A stretch of 64,000 nucleotides of DNA from Triatoma infestans (GCA_011037195.1 JAAEAF010002594.1:124001-188000); one strand, 5' to 3'. Numbered from the stretch's first letter, positions 1 to 11,069 are shown. Translations and numbers: made by a program. The notes: generated by a model not told the origin, from the sequence alone.

Positions 1-1557
1 CAACAAGTGACTTAACAGCCTGTTGATCTTCAAAATTCAATCTTTCCTTGATTTTTATCTTTTCCTATAGTATGATATCCTTTACTTGTTTGAAGCTCAA
101 CCATTTCAAAGTAAGATTTCCTATTATCATCTACATGATTTTCAATTTCTACATAAATAAACATTATTTTTAAAACAGCTATAATATGTATAGAAAATAA
201 TTTCAAAAATAATGCGAAACACCTTATAACAATACAAAACTATTAACATTGACAAATGAGCAATTTAGAAAATAACAAATTAAAATATTTTATACTAAAT
301 TTAATTCAATATATTTTTTTTTTTTTTAAATTTTAAAGTAGATTGATATATACATACAATTTTGTTTTTATCTTCTTTTATAAACTAATATTAATTACCG
401 TTTTTATTTTTATTTTTTTTAAATTATTATTATTATTATTTAAATTTTTTTTTTTTTTATTCCAATACTCATTGCAGGGAACCCTAATATTGGTATTACC
501 TATTTTTTTTTTGATACGTACTGATTGAACAAATGGCAAATGGTGATTATAGTATTTATATATATAATAATATATATTTCTTATAATGAATAAGGCTGTG
601 CAAATATAAGATTTTGCACAATTCTTCTTAGGATCTATCAACCTAAATTCAATTTTCTTTTGTTGCTTGATTAATTTTTGTTTTTTTTTTTTTACTACTT
701 TCTGTTATTTTCAGAGATTTATTAAGAATATACTTATATTTTTTTTTTTTTCTTTGACGGTGTTTTTTTTTATTTAGTTAATAATTTTTCATTGTCTTTA
801 TCAAATAAATATGTCCAAGAATTTTAATATTTTATATTTATTTATATACTATTGGACACTTCAAAACCTATATACAGAATATTCACATAAAACATCATAT
901 TTATAATATATATATATATATATATGTTTTTATTTTTTATTTTTTAAATATCATTAGTCCGTAGCATTATTGTTGTGTTTGTAAAATAGAAAACAATGTG
1001 TTTTTTTTGTTTTTTTTTTTTTTTAATTATTGATAATTGAATAAAAATGTTTATAATAAATTGAGGGGGAAACAAAATTGAAAACAATAAAAGTTTATTC
1101 AAATATAAATTTATTTATTGCCTGCCTTAAGTTATAAATAAATGGTACCTCCTCTTTTATTCAAAATTTCGGCCTTATTTAAAGAGTGAAAAAAACAAAA
1201 ACAAAACAAATCTTATGTTTGAATTTAATTAAACAAATTTTTTTTTTTAATCCTTAGTATTTATATTAAATTCGTTGAAAATATTTGTTTCATATTTTGA
1301 TTTTGTAAAAAATTACTTTAAAAAAAAAAAAAAAAAAATTAATTATAATTTAAGGCAAGCAATGGTTTTTTATGTTTTTAATTTTTTTTTTGTTTTGTTT
1401 TTTGTTTTCTACATTGACCCGTATAATATTATGTTACTTTATTTTTTTTGTTTCAATTATTTAAATATTTTAACTTTATTTTTATATGCGTTCTTTCTTT
1501 TACTAAAAAAAAAAAAAAAAAAAATTAAAAAAATAAATAAAAATAAAAATAACAAAT
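1..1557 (-). other. Downstream flank / possible 3' UTR of the receptor gene
   Basis: This sequence lies 3' of the receptor stop codon (minus strand). It is extremely AT-rich, with many runs of 8-20 T or A and short AT dinucleotide tracts (for example 907-925). Several TTTATT words on the plus strand (such as near 1093-1118) read as AATAAA on the minus strand and could serve as polyadenylation signals, but none is distinguished by context. Open frames here are low-complexity artefacts. No gene is seen. Confidence 0.5.
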
Positions 1558-1755
1558 TTATTCCTCTTCAGGCCCCATCATCATTAATCTTTTTTTAGCA
1601 ATTTTGGAATAAATTATATCAATTGGTTTAGTTGTATCATATAAAGATGGAGCCTGTAATATAATTAATGCAGTGCCCAAAACACAAGCTATTGAAAATA
1701 CCCACAAGAATAGACGATCAAGCACCATGGCTACGTATTTCCAGTCTTCTATCAC
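1558..1755 (-). CDS. nAChRalpha1: nicotinic acetylcholine receptor alpha-1, last exon (M4 and C-terminus)
   Basis: Final coding exon of a Cys-loop acetylcholine-gated cation channel subunit acting at the neuronal plasma membrane. The acceptor is a pyrimidine tract ending CAG at 1756; the exon starts in phase 0 with codons [18 protein letters not shown], the invariant lead into M4. M4 follows ([21 protein letters not shown]) and then a short extracellular tail with [12 protein letters not shown] and an acidic end. The stop is TAA at 1558-1560. [11 protein letters not shown] is shared with insect alpha-1. The preceding exon ends in phase 0, so the join is in frame. The start residue is Val, supplied by the splice; the exon has no initiator of its own. 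Confidence 0.95.
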   Translation of the reverse strand: MIEDWKYVAMVLDRLFLWVFSIACVLGTALIILQAPSLYDTTKPIDIIYSKIAKKRLMMMGPEEE

Positions 1756-1867
1756 CTGAAAGAAATTTTTTTTTTTTATAAATTAGTGTAAAAATCGCAC
1801 AGAATGTATTATAATATATAATGTATCAATGTATTATAATACATAATGTATAATATATAATACATAC

Positions 1868-2318
1868 TAATTAATGTGATGTTTTTTACGGCAATGGCCA
1901 TAAGAGTTTTTAAAGAAAAAGTATTCTTTGTTGCTCTACATTACGGATATCATTAGTGCCCTTCTTCAGGAGCTCTGTAAAAATTTATTGGAGAAAAATA
2001 CAGTATTTTAACAGTATAGTGGTTATGAAAAGTGGAATAGATTTATAACAATAAAAAAAAAAAATTTAAATCACAGAAACACTGTCACTTCTGTTTTATA
2101 ATTTCTTCTATTAATATTTCTTTGATTTAAATTTTTTTTTTGTTTTGTTATAAATCTATGCACTTTTTCATAACTACTACACTGTAAAATACTGTATTTT
2201 CTAGAATAAATTTTTGCTGAGCTCCTCCTGAATGGTACCCGAAACGTAGAGCAACAAAGAATTCCTTTTCTTTAAAAACTCCACTGGCCATTGCCGTACA
2301 AACATCTCATTATAATTT
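1868..2318. repeat. Palindromic element with hammerhead-like arms (family P1)
   Basis: Two arms of about 190 bp in inverted orientation (roughly 1880-2060 and 2130-2305) share outer sequence ACGGCAATGGCCA and an inner stretch ending in ATAGATTTATAACAA. Each arm carries a hammerhead-like block. In the left arm (minus, 1933-1973) GCTC-CTGAAGAAGGGCA precedes a mutated GTAATGTA-GAGC. In the right arm (plus, 2221-2252) the CTGA box is shortened but GAAACGTA-GAGC is intact. The GAGC and GCTC flanks can pair as stem I. Such ribozyme motifs are known from terminal repeats of Penelope-like elements, so this is probably a non-autonomous derivative. No coding capacity. Confidence 0.6.
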
Positions 2319-2769
2319 CAAGGCCTGACGATTTGAATACCATTCTAATTAATGTTTAAAGATAATCAGTTTTTAAAAAGATCTTGCCAAAGAATAGTAA
2401 TGACAGGTGTTTTGCGATTCTATTCTTATCAGCTGAACAGATTTTTTTTTGGGATCATGTTCTTGATAGTGGCAGATATTCGTATATCTTCTGAAGATTT
2501 TTCAGTGAATAGTTGGTTGAAAGCTAACTTTGGAAGAGTGTATATTTTCATTTAACTGGAATAGATTGTCATGAAGATTCAGGCAGAAGAAATAAGTGTG
2601 CCTGCATTGTTTATTCATGAGCTGAGGAAGGGTAAATAATTTTCGCTACAAGCGAAGTTACATTTTGGCACTTGACTCTAATCCTCAGGCAAAAGTACCT
2701 GATGTTGAAGTCTTTTGGCATATAAAATTAAAACCATAGTATTATTCTAAGAAATGGTATTAATAATTA

Positions 2770-3019
2770 AAGGGAAGGGAATAGCTAAGTGGTTAGCGTA
2801 CTGGACTCCCACGCGGAGGACCCGGGTTCGAGTCCAGCTGTGCTAGCTACCCTTAGATTTTTTCTTCCTAGGAGCCTCTACAGCTCACTGTCCGGTGATG
2901 TACAGTATTGTCTGTAACGAGAGAACACTGTCCGGAGGCCGGCAGTGCACTGAGACGGCTCCGGGCGCCAATGACCCTATGGTCATGTTGACGCGCCTTA
3001 AATTAAAAAAAAAAAAATG
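2770..3019 (+). mobile_element. SINE-A copy, full length, with target duplication
   Basis: tRNA-derived SINE. The head carries a box A-like TAGCTAAGTGGTTAGCG and box B GGGTTCGAGTCC, followed by a tRNA-unrelated body and a 3' stem-loop (GCGCCAATGACC at 2965-2976, GTTGACGCGCC at 2987-2997), then an A-rich tail. Flanking direct repeats AATAATTA at 2762-2769 and 3020-3027 are the target-site duplication. It is transcribed by RNA polymerase III in such families and mobilised by a LINE partner; the 3' end matches the intact LINE at 11821-18383. Confidence 0.9.
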
Positions 3020-3269
3020 AATAATTATCAAACGGATGGTGATATATAATTTGAATGAAGTATAAAATGGGTGCGATAAACATTATATAGCGTAGGGAAT
3101 TTAAATCAAAAAAGCCTATTGAATACTAAAATTACAATACATTAATGTTCTTAACATTTTTCAAAAGTTAATTTTTTTTTAACTTTTATCTTCTTAAATT
3201 CTCTTAATATGATAAGAGTCAAAAAGCCCAAAAATGTTCTTGAGAAATAGTGGAGAAGGTCCTCGTTTA

Positions 3270-4407
3270 CGAGGGTCATTCAATAAGTAAGGAGACAAAT
3301 CGCTGTAGCTCAGAAACGGTTTATTTGATCAATAAAATAGTTTCAGTGGTCAAGTTGGCATCTTTGTACTTAGTATCTCATCAGCTGTTCAAGAGTATTT
3401 AGTAAGCATAGACTCAAATGAATTCAGTTAACAATGGCGAGTCCGCTCGAGCATTGCACCTCGGAAGAAGAACGCTCAATGACTAGATTTTTAGTTGCAG
3501 AGGGTATCAAAGGTAGTGAAATCCACGAAAGAATGTTGAAAGTGTACGTGAATAATTGTTTGAACCGTTCGAACGTTTACAAAAGGGTAGAACAGTTTAA
3601 AAGTGGCCGTATAAGTGTCTTTGACGAGCAACGAAGTGGACGACCGGTTGAAGTTGCAACTTCCTCCTTCGAATCTCACATTAACGCATTAATTCAGGAC
3701 AACAGGCGTATTACTGTTGAAAATGATAGCCCGAAAATGTGCACGCAGTTTTTAGTTGCAGAGGGTATCAAAGGTAGTGAAATCCACGAAAGAATGTTGA
3801 AAGTGTACGTGAATAATTGTTTGAACCGTTCGAACGTTTACAAAAGGGTAGAACAGTTTAAAAGTGGCCGTATAAGTGTCTTTGACGAGCAACGAAGTGG
3901 ACGACCGGTTGAAGTTGCAACTTCCTCCTTCGAATCTCACATTAACGCATTAATTCAGGACAACAGGCGTATTACTGTTGAACTGATAGCCGAAAATGTG
4001 CACGCGAGTGTTGGAATTGTGTATAACATTATTCAAAATAAGCTGCAGTACAAGAAAATTTTCCTTCTTGACAATGCGCGCCCACACATGTTACAGTTAA
4101 CTCAAAAAGCACTTCACAAAGTAGGGTGGGAGTTCCTTCCACATTCCCCCTTCAATCCCGACCTGCCCCATCGGACTTCCATTTGTTTTCAATCCAATGA
4201 AGTAGTTAAAAATCAGGTGCAAAAGTGGTTTCGAGATCAACCCAAAGAATTTTATGCTATAGGCATATACAAATTAGATGAATGATGGGACACGTGTATA
4301 AATGTTGCTGGGGACTATGTTGTAAAGTAGTCAAAGTTTTGTATTGATTAAATAAACCTTTTTTGGGCTACAGAGATTTGTCTCGTTACTTATTAACGAG
4401 ACCCTCG
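3270..4407 (+). mobile_element. mariner-like DNA transposon, rearranged
   Basis: The element has terminal inverted repeats of about 31 bp (left starts CGAGGGTCATTCAATAAGTA, right end in reverse complement CGAGGGTCTCGTTAATAAGT) and TA target duplications at 3268-3269 and 4408-4409, as expected for Tc1/mariner. At 1138 bp it is shorter than the usual 1.3 kb despite a 261-bp internal duplication, so about 400 bp of the catalytic region is gone. It sits in the last intron of the receptor gene, opposite strand. Confidence 0.92.
3434..4285 (+). pseudogene. mariner transposase remnant with tandemly duplicated DNA-binding region
   Basis: The 283-codon frame opens at an ATG in mariner context. The N-terminal paired helix-turn-helix region (FLVAEGIKGSEIHERM through QRSGRPVEVATS) occurs twice: a 261-bp unit at about 3488-3748 is repeated at 3749-4009, and 261 is a multiple of three, so the frame survives. 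After the second copy only VHASVGIVYNII remains before a jump to the second catalytic aspartate block (LLDNARPH) and the C-terminus; the first catalytic aspartate region is deleted and the third-aspartate motif (normally in SD-HLF) is frameshifted to PDLPHRTSICF. It cannot be a working DDD transposase; it could at most make a DNA-binding fragment. Confidence 0.9.
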
Positions 4408-5004
4408 TAATTAACTTTGATTTAGAAAAAGTTCTTTTCTCACTTGCGATAGACACCTGATAACATTAGAAAAATTCGTAGCGCTACGAAAACAGGGGGG
4501 AAGGTGTTCATTAAGCTATTTTATTCTTATGTATGTTAAAACTTCTGCTGGAGAATTCCTAGAAGCTGGCATTGATGGTAAAATTGGAAGTTATTCATGC
4601 ATTTCTGACCGTTAATGTCACATTCATCTCCATTGGTCAAAATATTCCGAATCAAAGCAGTTTTTCATATGTTCTCTGCTATGACTATCCATACTTAAAT
4701 TGTAAATATCAAAACAAATCTAAAACTTTTCTGATTGCTTTATCTAAAACAATAAAGAAATCAACTTCGAAGGATATTTGTCCATAGAAATGGCGATCGT
4801 TGACTTCAAATTCATAAAAAATTGTCTTTTGCTCTTCCTAGACTGAATTGTCTGAGAGTTTGAATTTGAACCTAGCTTACCAGCTGATTCAGAAGCATCA
4901 GTAAGAGCCGGTTGAAGAGCAACTTGCGCCTGAAGCAAGAAATTTTTTGCCGCCAGTCAAGAGTGTTATCAAATTAAAGGTTAATTTGATGTGTAATATA
5001 TAAA
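4408..5004. other. Intron sequence, nothing recognised
   Basis: Unique-looking intronic sequence between the mariner and a SINE-C copy. The short open frames show no protein family features. Confidence 0.5.
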
Positions 5005-5190
5005 ATTGTGGGTGATATTATAGTAGTTATGAGCATGGACTTGTAACTGGGAGATCCCTAGTTCGAATCGCGCGTATAATTGCCAGATTTTATATATTCG
5101 TTTAAAAAAATGTTAATAGTAAAGTATGTGTTTCCGGCCCCGTCCACGACACCTAATTTGGTAGTTGGACGTTATGGCCGCCTGGAAAAA
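5005..5190 (+). mobile_element. SINE-C copy
   Basis: tRNA-derived SINE of a third family. The head reads TAGTTATGAGCATGGACTTG with a box B-like TAGTTCGAATC, and the body includes TTTCCGGCCCCGTCCACGAC and TAATTTGGTAGTTGGACGTT. A second copy lies at 47225-47427 on the minus strand and is better preserved. Confidence 0.75.
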
Positions 5191-5667
5191 ATAGAAAATA
5201 CTCTTGCTATTATCCACAATAGATATCCAGAAGAGATAAAGTTACAGTTCTCCATCCTTCTATCAACCGACAAAATAAAGAATAACGCAGGGTTTTTCAG
5301 CTTTGAGGGAAAATGATCCTAACATTATTGAATCTAGAATTGTCTTTTTTATAAACCGACGTTATCACAATTGAAATCGATTTTCTCATGAGATGAGCTG
5401 TATTGATCACATCTCAAAGTATTGAAAGATAGGGGACTAACATCTTGAAGTAGGTCTCTGGGCATTGTAAGAATGTAAACGAACAAGAAGGCTTCTAAAT
5501 GTTTGAGTCATTAGATATGGATACTGCAAAGGGACCAGCAGACATAAATCACTAGCTCAGGAAAAAACTGGGAAATGTTTTAAAGAAAAACAGACCCACA
5601 TGTTCGAAAGCATCTTTATCAGACTAGTGGAGGTGTGAACCCAATTCCACTATGACAAATGAAAAAT
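5191..5667. other. Intron sequence, nothing recognised
   Basis: AT-rich intronic sequence with no repeat or coding signal I can support. Confidence 0.4.
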
Positions 5668-5893
5668 ATATCGACTGCTTAGAACCAGAAGGACGTAACT
5701 ACACTTTTGTCGTTTTGATTTATTACTATTTCAAGTTTTTTGCTAACAATAAAAATGCATTCCTTGGTGTTATTTGCGTTGTTTGGTATGTAGGTTTGGC
5801 GAAAGGTATGACTTTTCTTGTGAGAATAGACGAAATAACCCGAAAACGACAAAAGTGTAGTTACGTCTGTCTGATCCTAAGCAGTCGATATGA
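5668..5893. repeat. MITE with long terminal inverted repeats
   Basis: About 225 bp bounded by inverted repeats of some 46 bp: the left begins ATATCGACTGCTTAG and ends ACTACACTTTTGTCGTTTT; the right is its complement ending CTAAGCAGTCGATAT. The centre is AT-rich and non-coding. A continuous open frame across it is fortuitous. The superfamily is not determined. Confidence 0.75.
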
Positions 5894-5989
5894 CAGAAGA
5901 GCATGTACTTTTCTTCTTCCCACTCAATTCAGCTCCTTTGGGCAAATTATGTCGTCAGTGATGCATACAGTAATTGAGTGCACAAATTT

Positions 5990-7560
5990 ATTGTACTGCC
6001 TACATGAATGATATAGACGTAGAATGTAAAAAAATTAAAGCAGTATCACTGAGATATTGCGGTGAAACTCTGAGAGTGTCAAGTGAGGTAAAATACCTGG
6101 AGGTGATCCTGGATTGAAATGCACATTTAGATAAAGTGACATAAGAGGCAAAAACGACGCTTTGTGGAATAACCAGAACCTGTGGGAAAACATGGGATCA
6201 GGTCTCAAATTGACCTACTGGCTGTATACCGTACAATTATACCCATCATTATCTTCAGAGAAGTGGAGTCGTGCATTAAAACTGATTAACATATAGCCAA
6301 GAAAACTCTGGAGTACAGAGGTTAGCCTTCTGCTAATTACGGGGGCCTTTAGAAGGGTCCCGGCTATGGCGTTAGAAGTACTGCTGGGGTTGCCTCCACT
6401 GCAGATCTTGATAAAAGGGGAGGAAAGGGCCAGTGCATATAGAAACGAGTAATGAACACTGGAAGCACATTAATTCCTTTTGTTAGACATGGATATAATA
6501 AATAATGTCGTTCCAGGAACTGCTATTAATATGACTGGTGATAGTATCTGTCCAAAAAGCAGTTTTGATATTCCATTTCAAGTAAGCATAAAAGCAAGAG
6601 CTGAATGGATCAAAGACATGGTACAGTGCGGCTATATAGAAGGATTACGGAAAGCTTTAAGAAGGTCTGCGATGTTAGTGCTGGCGGATATGGAGTGAAG
6701 TCGAAGGTAATCAGGCCACATTTTTCCAGGCCAAAATATTTTCAATTGTGATATGTGCAATCAAGGATATTTTCACCTTTTCAGATATCCAGGCATCACT
6801 GAAGGCCCTTGCTGCCTTCAGGACCCCTCATCTTTAGTTTAGAAGTGTATAGATTCCCTTAAACACTTTTTACCGGCACCAAAATTCGGCTGGAATGGGA
6901 ACTGGGACATGTGGTGATTAGGGGCAACAAAACAGCCGAAACTGGGCCGAACACTCCGTTCAGTAGCCCAGAACCTGTCCTGGAAATTACCAGGAGCGCA
7001 TTGTGTGAATCTCTCAGAGATTGGCTCTGGAGAGAACACGACAAACTCTGGAAAAAAAGTCCAGGAGCGAAACACAACAAGGTGATGAGATCAAAGCTGT
7101 GTGAGAAACTGTGTAAAAAGAGACTCTATGATTAGGTAGGCTCTAGATTGGTCTGATGTCAGGCCTTTTCACGGGTTACGGTAGGTTCCAGAAACAATTA
7201 CATAAGATGAATAATTAGTTCAGAACGTTTGTGTGCATATTATGCGAGGAAGAAGTTCTCGACCTTGCACCTGTTGTTCGATTATATTGCAATCACTAAA
7301 TTGCGCTATAAGATCTTTGGTACATTGAGAACAGAGAAGATGATAGTGCAAAGAAAGTTGGTAGGGAAAGCCCTCAACCTCATGATGAGGGGCCCCACAG
7401 GATGACACAATAAGCCTCTAATTGGCTGCAATGCTTGGGGAATAGAAACCACCCCATATTCTGTTCTAAACCATTAGGAAACGGGATGACGGATGAAGTA
7501 CAAGGATACCTACTGCAAAGGGAGTCACTGAAGAACAAACTGTATGTATTCGTTCATCCA
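5990..7560 (+). pseudogene. Decayed non-LTR retrotransposon ORF2 (RT end, RNase H, C-terminus)
   Basis: Heavily mutated coding remains. The thumb region of reverse transcriptase is seen near 6040-6120 (VSSEVKYLEVILD), then the region normally reading R-A--LLRITGAYRT near 6330-6400, then RNase H near 6890-7130 (ELGHVVIRGNKTAETG, the usual GH-GI-GNE-AD motif) and a distal piece near 7160-7270 (GLFTGYGRFQKQLHKM, then LCEEE). The last motif matches the GFLTGHC-LR-HL block of the LINE ends at 57130 and 61290, so this is the same clade. Multiple stops and frameshifts; not functional. Confidence 0.7.
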
Positions 7561-7949
7561 GAGGCCTAACGTATTGAACCAAGAGTGAGTTACTAATTTG
7601 GTCTGGTCCGGACACCTAATTTATTCTATCCTTTTCCATGCACATCTAATCAGTATTAAACATTATGCATGAATAGTTGATTTTAAGAAAGAATCTCAAT
7701 TGATGGATTTAAGATGTAAATTTTATATTCTAAGTTATATAACTGAGACTAACATGGGAGTCGTCATATTTTTTTGGGCATGGCCCGCTAAAAAGTGTTT
7801 ATACATTTTGAGGATTAATGAAAAGAAATCAGGTTATTCTAAAACTTCATCATGGTTAGAGATGAAGGCGGCCACTTGGATTATTGAAGTTTATTAAAAC
7901 GATATAGATTCTCTACAATCAAATATAAATAAATTTTTATAATACTTAC
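7561..7949. other. Intron sequence flanking the loop exon
   Basis: Nothing recognised apart from the donor of the neighbouring exon, GTAAGTATT on the minus strand at 7949-7941. Confidence 0.5.
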
Positions 7950-8202
7950 ATTTTCGAACTTATCTTTGTTTTTAACATGTTGAGCAATAAACCTGGCATC
8001 TTCTATTGTTTTTTCCATTGTTAATGGTTTTTCAAACGTAGGGCTAACATCACCAGGGTGGCAAATGCCAGGGCTGAATAGGTCATCGTCTGCTGATGGA
8101 AGTGGAAGAGGAGGTTCACCAAAACAAGGAACAGGATCAAATCTTGATGCTGGCAGTGCTGGTATTGATTCGAAATCTCCACTTAATCTTTTACCGCTAT
8201 AA
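7950..8202 (-). CDS. nAChRalpha1: nicotinic acetylcholine receptor alpha-1, M3-M4 cytoplasmic loop exon
   Basis: Encodes most of the variable intracellular loop: [44 protein letters not shown] and the pre-M4 amphipathic helix [34 protein letters not shown] and [16 protein letters not shown] are characteristic of insect alpha-1. The upstream exon leaves two bases (GG) and this exon supplies the third, giving -KYLG-; the downstream donor is GTAAGTATT and leaves phase 0. Two acceptors 6 nt apart (AG ending at 8203 or 8197) are both in frame, so the protein may contain or skip Tyr-Ser just before GKRLSG. The loop is the usual site of subunit-specific regulation and trafficking. Confidence 0.94.
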
Positions 8203-8513
8203 CTACACATATCCAGGCAAAACAAAATTAATATTGACAATATTAAGCAAAAAAATAAAAAAATAAAAATACATTCTGAAGAGGCTAATGGCCAAGGCTG
8301 CTGATCCCCCCCCCCCCTCAAATCATTCTGAAACAGAAATAAGTAGGTTTATAGATCTGGAAGTATTAGAGATTTTAAATAGCAGCCTGCTTAATTTTGT
8401 GGTCATCGACCGTTATCTGCTATTTGTGATATGTTGACAAATAGTACGATATAACAAGCTGATTACGCAAAATCAGTTTTTACATATGTATTAAAATCAG
8501 GTTACATGGATTG
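8203..8513. other. Intron sequence with a degenerate hammerhead-type repeat fragment
   Basis: Near 8380-8415 the phrase CCTGCTTAATTTTGTGGTCATCGACCG matches the arm of the palindromes at 11070 and 39396, but the ribozyme-like core is lost. The rest is AT-rich with a C homopolymer near 8307-8318. Confidence 0.45.
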
Positions 8514-9822
8514 GAAGTATCTGTTGGTTGGCTGATCGGCCAAAGGGTATCATAAGAAAACACCAAAAAATTTTTTAAGTGTTTTTTATTAGTAACCCGA
8601 CGTTTCGACAAACATTGTTTGTCTTCTTCAGGTGCTTGCATTAACAGAACTAAAACAAAAACAAAAAATATGGCAATAGAACAATAAAAAAAAAAAAAAT
8701 TGTAATGGAAAACCAACTAAACCAAATTCTAAAGGTAAATACAGATAGTGTAGAAAAATTATGGAAATATTACAGACCTTAGAATGGAAAATTTGTATGC
8801 CCTATCACTACATGTTCAATTATTACTGTGGTTATGAGTGTACAACCAGTGAAAGGTTGAGAAGGAACACCGGGGAAAGTGGTGGTGGTGGTGGGGAAGT
8901 ACCGTTAGGAATTGTTGGAGTGAAGGGACTAAGAAGTAGGACAAATATAATAAACATGTATATTTATATATATACATATATGTAATTTTTTAATTAAATT
9001 TTTAATAAATAAGGATTTTAAGCTAATTGCAATATGGATCGGATTAATGGGAATAGTTTGATGAATAGATAGAGGGAAAAGGGAATTAGCAGGGGAAAAT
9101 ATGTAGGGTGATGGCGCTAAGGGCTGGGTGGATGCAATTATGTCTACTTAATGGAGTGGAGGATGTTGTTGTAGAGTGATGAGATGACTTCTTTGTCTTT
9201 TTTGTGGTTTATGGGATTGGGTTGTAGGTGGATATGTATTGATTCTGCAAGGAGGCGTTTTGTGAGATTAGGTTGTGTTGTTAAAATGGATGGGTTTTGC
9301 AGGTCAAAGGAATGATTTAGGGATAATGCATGTTTGGAAAGTGCTGTGCTGTCTATTTTTTTGGAGGTGATGTCATATTTGTGTTGTTTTAGTCTTTTGA
9401 CTAAAGTAAGTATTGTGAGCTCTCTCCTACATACGTGGCATTGCAAAGTGGTGTAGTGCATTTGATGTTGTATACTGTGTGGGTTTTGTTGAGTTTAGGG
9501 ATAGGGTCTTTTAGTTTGGTATATAATTTGGAAAGTTTATTAGTGGTAGTGGAGCATAACTTAATTATTAGTGGCCTGTGATGAGATTGGGGATATGCTT
9601 TTTGAGGGATTTGTTTATTTTTTGGGAGAGAGAGTGGATGTGTGTAAGGGATCTGTGGATAGGTACATTGGTGATGTTGATGGAATTACTAGTGAGTGGT
9701 CTGTGTAAAAAAGACAAACAATGTTTGTCGAAACGTCGGGTTACTAATAAAAAACACTTAAAAATTTTTTTGGTGTTTTCTTATGATACCCTTTGGCCGA
9801 TCAGCCAACCAACAGATACTTC
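8514..9822. mobile_element. Penelope-like element fragment with inverted terminal repeats
   Basis: Arms of about 115 bp in inverted orientation (8514-8631 and 9707-9822) bound a region encoding the GIY-YIG endonuclease of a Penelope-like element on the minus strand. The arms share GATCGGCCAAAGGGTATCAT and CGACGTTTCGACAAACATTG. The left arm (minus, 8599-8631) has a hammerhead-like core, CTGAAGA, a 7-bp stem GACAAAC/GTTTGTC, then GAAACGTC. In the right arm the CTGA box is replaced, so that copy is broken. The reverse transcriptase is missing: the element is 5'-truncated or internally deleted. Confidence 0.75.
9144..9461 (-). pseudogene. Penelope-like GIY-YIG endonuclease, partial
   Basis: About 105 codons. 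CHVCRRELT, then LVKRLKQHKYDI, SKKIDSTALSKHALSLNH, SFDLQNPSILTTQPNLTKRL and ESIHIHLQPNPINHKKD follow the C-terminal domain of Penelope-type polymerases (R-L--H, AL--H----NH-F, K-L--E--H). The leading GIY-YIG strand is not preserved in this frame and the RT is absent. It would have nicked DNA for target-primed insertion. Non-functional alone. Confidence 0.75.
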
Positions 9823-11069
9823 TGATCATTTTTAACGGCCAACAATTGCTACAATTTGACTTACATGGATTGTATAACTGAATTATTGACTGTCCTGGAA
9901 TACATAGCCATGACATAGGTAAGCGAAAATAATAAATTGTGAATTGTGCGTTATTCAATTCACACTTTGTTTTGCAATTTCAAGTATGACCCGATATTTA
10001 CTCAATAATTAGTTAATGTAAAACTGTGATGCATTTGGTATTGTAAGGCGCCAATTGCCTCTAAAGAATTCTAACAGTATCTGGCCACCAGCCAACAACT
10101 TCCTTTTCTACACTAGCGGTCACACATGTTCCATTTACAATCGCCATTGCTAGGAGTCGGCTCTTCATGGGTGTTGTGACAAAGGGTTTAGGTTTTTTAA
10201 TTTAGATCGTGTGGCCTCAGTGGGAATTTATATGGAACTGAGGTACCACGGGTGCTTGAAGTTGTTACATGGGGCGTAGACATATCTGCACGAGTAATAT
10301 GAATTAGCGCGAAAGATGCCAGGACGAATGGGGCATCTTTAAAAAAGGAAGAGTAACGCACCACTCTTCCTTGGAGTACGATTCCATGCGATTGGGTCGA
10401 GCTTTGAGCCATCATATTAGGTTTCCTCACTAATCAAAGCTCTTACTGACATGTAATTACACGACGATGGTATTTAGCAGAAACTAATTTGTGCAGGAGT
10501 GGCCAATAAGTGATCAGTGTATGTTGCTTCATTGTATTGGCTATGATGATTTAAAAGCTACTTTGATAAAAAGAGTTGGTCCTTCGGAGTTTAAGAGCGA
10601 GGAGGTTTTAACTTTCTCGACGAAAGATTTTGGAGCTTACGAAGCGCTTCTGCCAAAAGAGCGTTAGCAAGGATAGTAGTGGAAGTGCGTTCACTTCCAG
10701 GTGACGAGAGAGGGCAAATAATTCAAACCAGGCTGGAAGGGATAAAGTTACTTTCCGGGAGAGCCTATAAGTTTTGTGGAGGTTATTATGATATTCGGTA
10801 GATTGTGAGAATAAGCTGTTCCAACGCGATTGGTGAGACACCAAACCAATTAAAAAAAAGTTCAGATCACGTTGTACTCCATCAATGTCTATATGCTGTC
10901 AAATAAATGTAACATTATCCTTGTTTATCGAATAATCTGCTATATATCGTGCCCACACTTTACAAAATCCAAACTGTTACCGGTCAGAAAGGTTATGATT
11001 TTGATCACGAGACATTATTTTGTGGGTAATTCAAGTAATAGTTGTTGCGGTTGATTCCGCAGAGCTGGA
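9823..11069. other. Intron; possible decayed coding segment near 10000-10860
   Basis: The first part is plain AT-rich intron. From about 10050 to 10850 the composition rises and the plus strand reads in pieces, for example YDDLKATLIKRVGPSEFKSE and STKDFGAYEALLPKER (about 10545-10665), then a frameshifted continuation with RLEGIKLLSGRAYKF (about 10720-10790). This looks like the remains of a retroelement gag-like frame, but I cannot assign a family. Confidence 0.35.

Noticed and set aside
1275..1598. 107-codon plus-strand frame
   Set aside because: Poly-A and poly-T translation (K and F runs), overlapping the receptor's last exon on the other strand.
2800..2850. tRNA gene at the head of SINE-A
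   Set aside because: Box A and box B are present but no cloverleaf with a proper acceptor stem forms, and the sequence continues into a conserved SINE body and tail. The same applies to SINE-B and SINE-C.
5652..6011. 119-codon plus-strand frame
   Set aside because: It spans the two inverted arms of a MITE; both ends are translations of complementary repeats.
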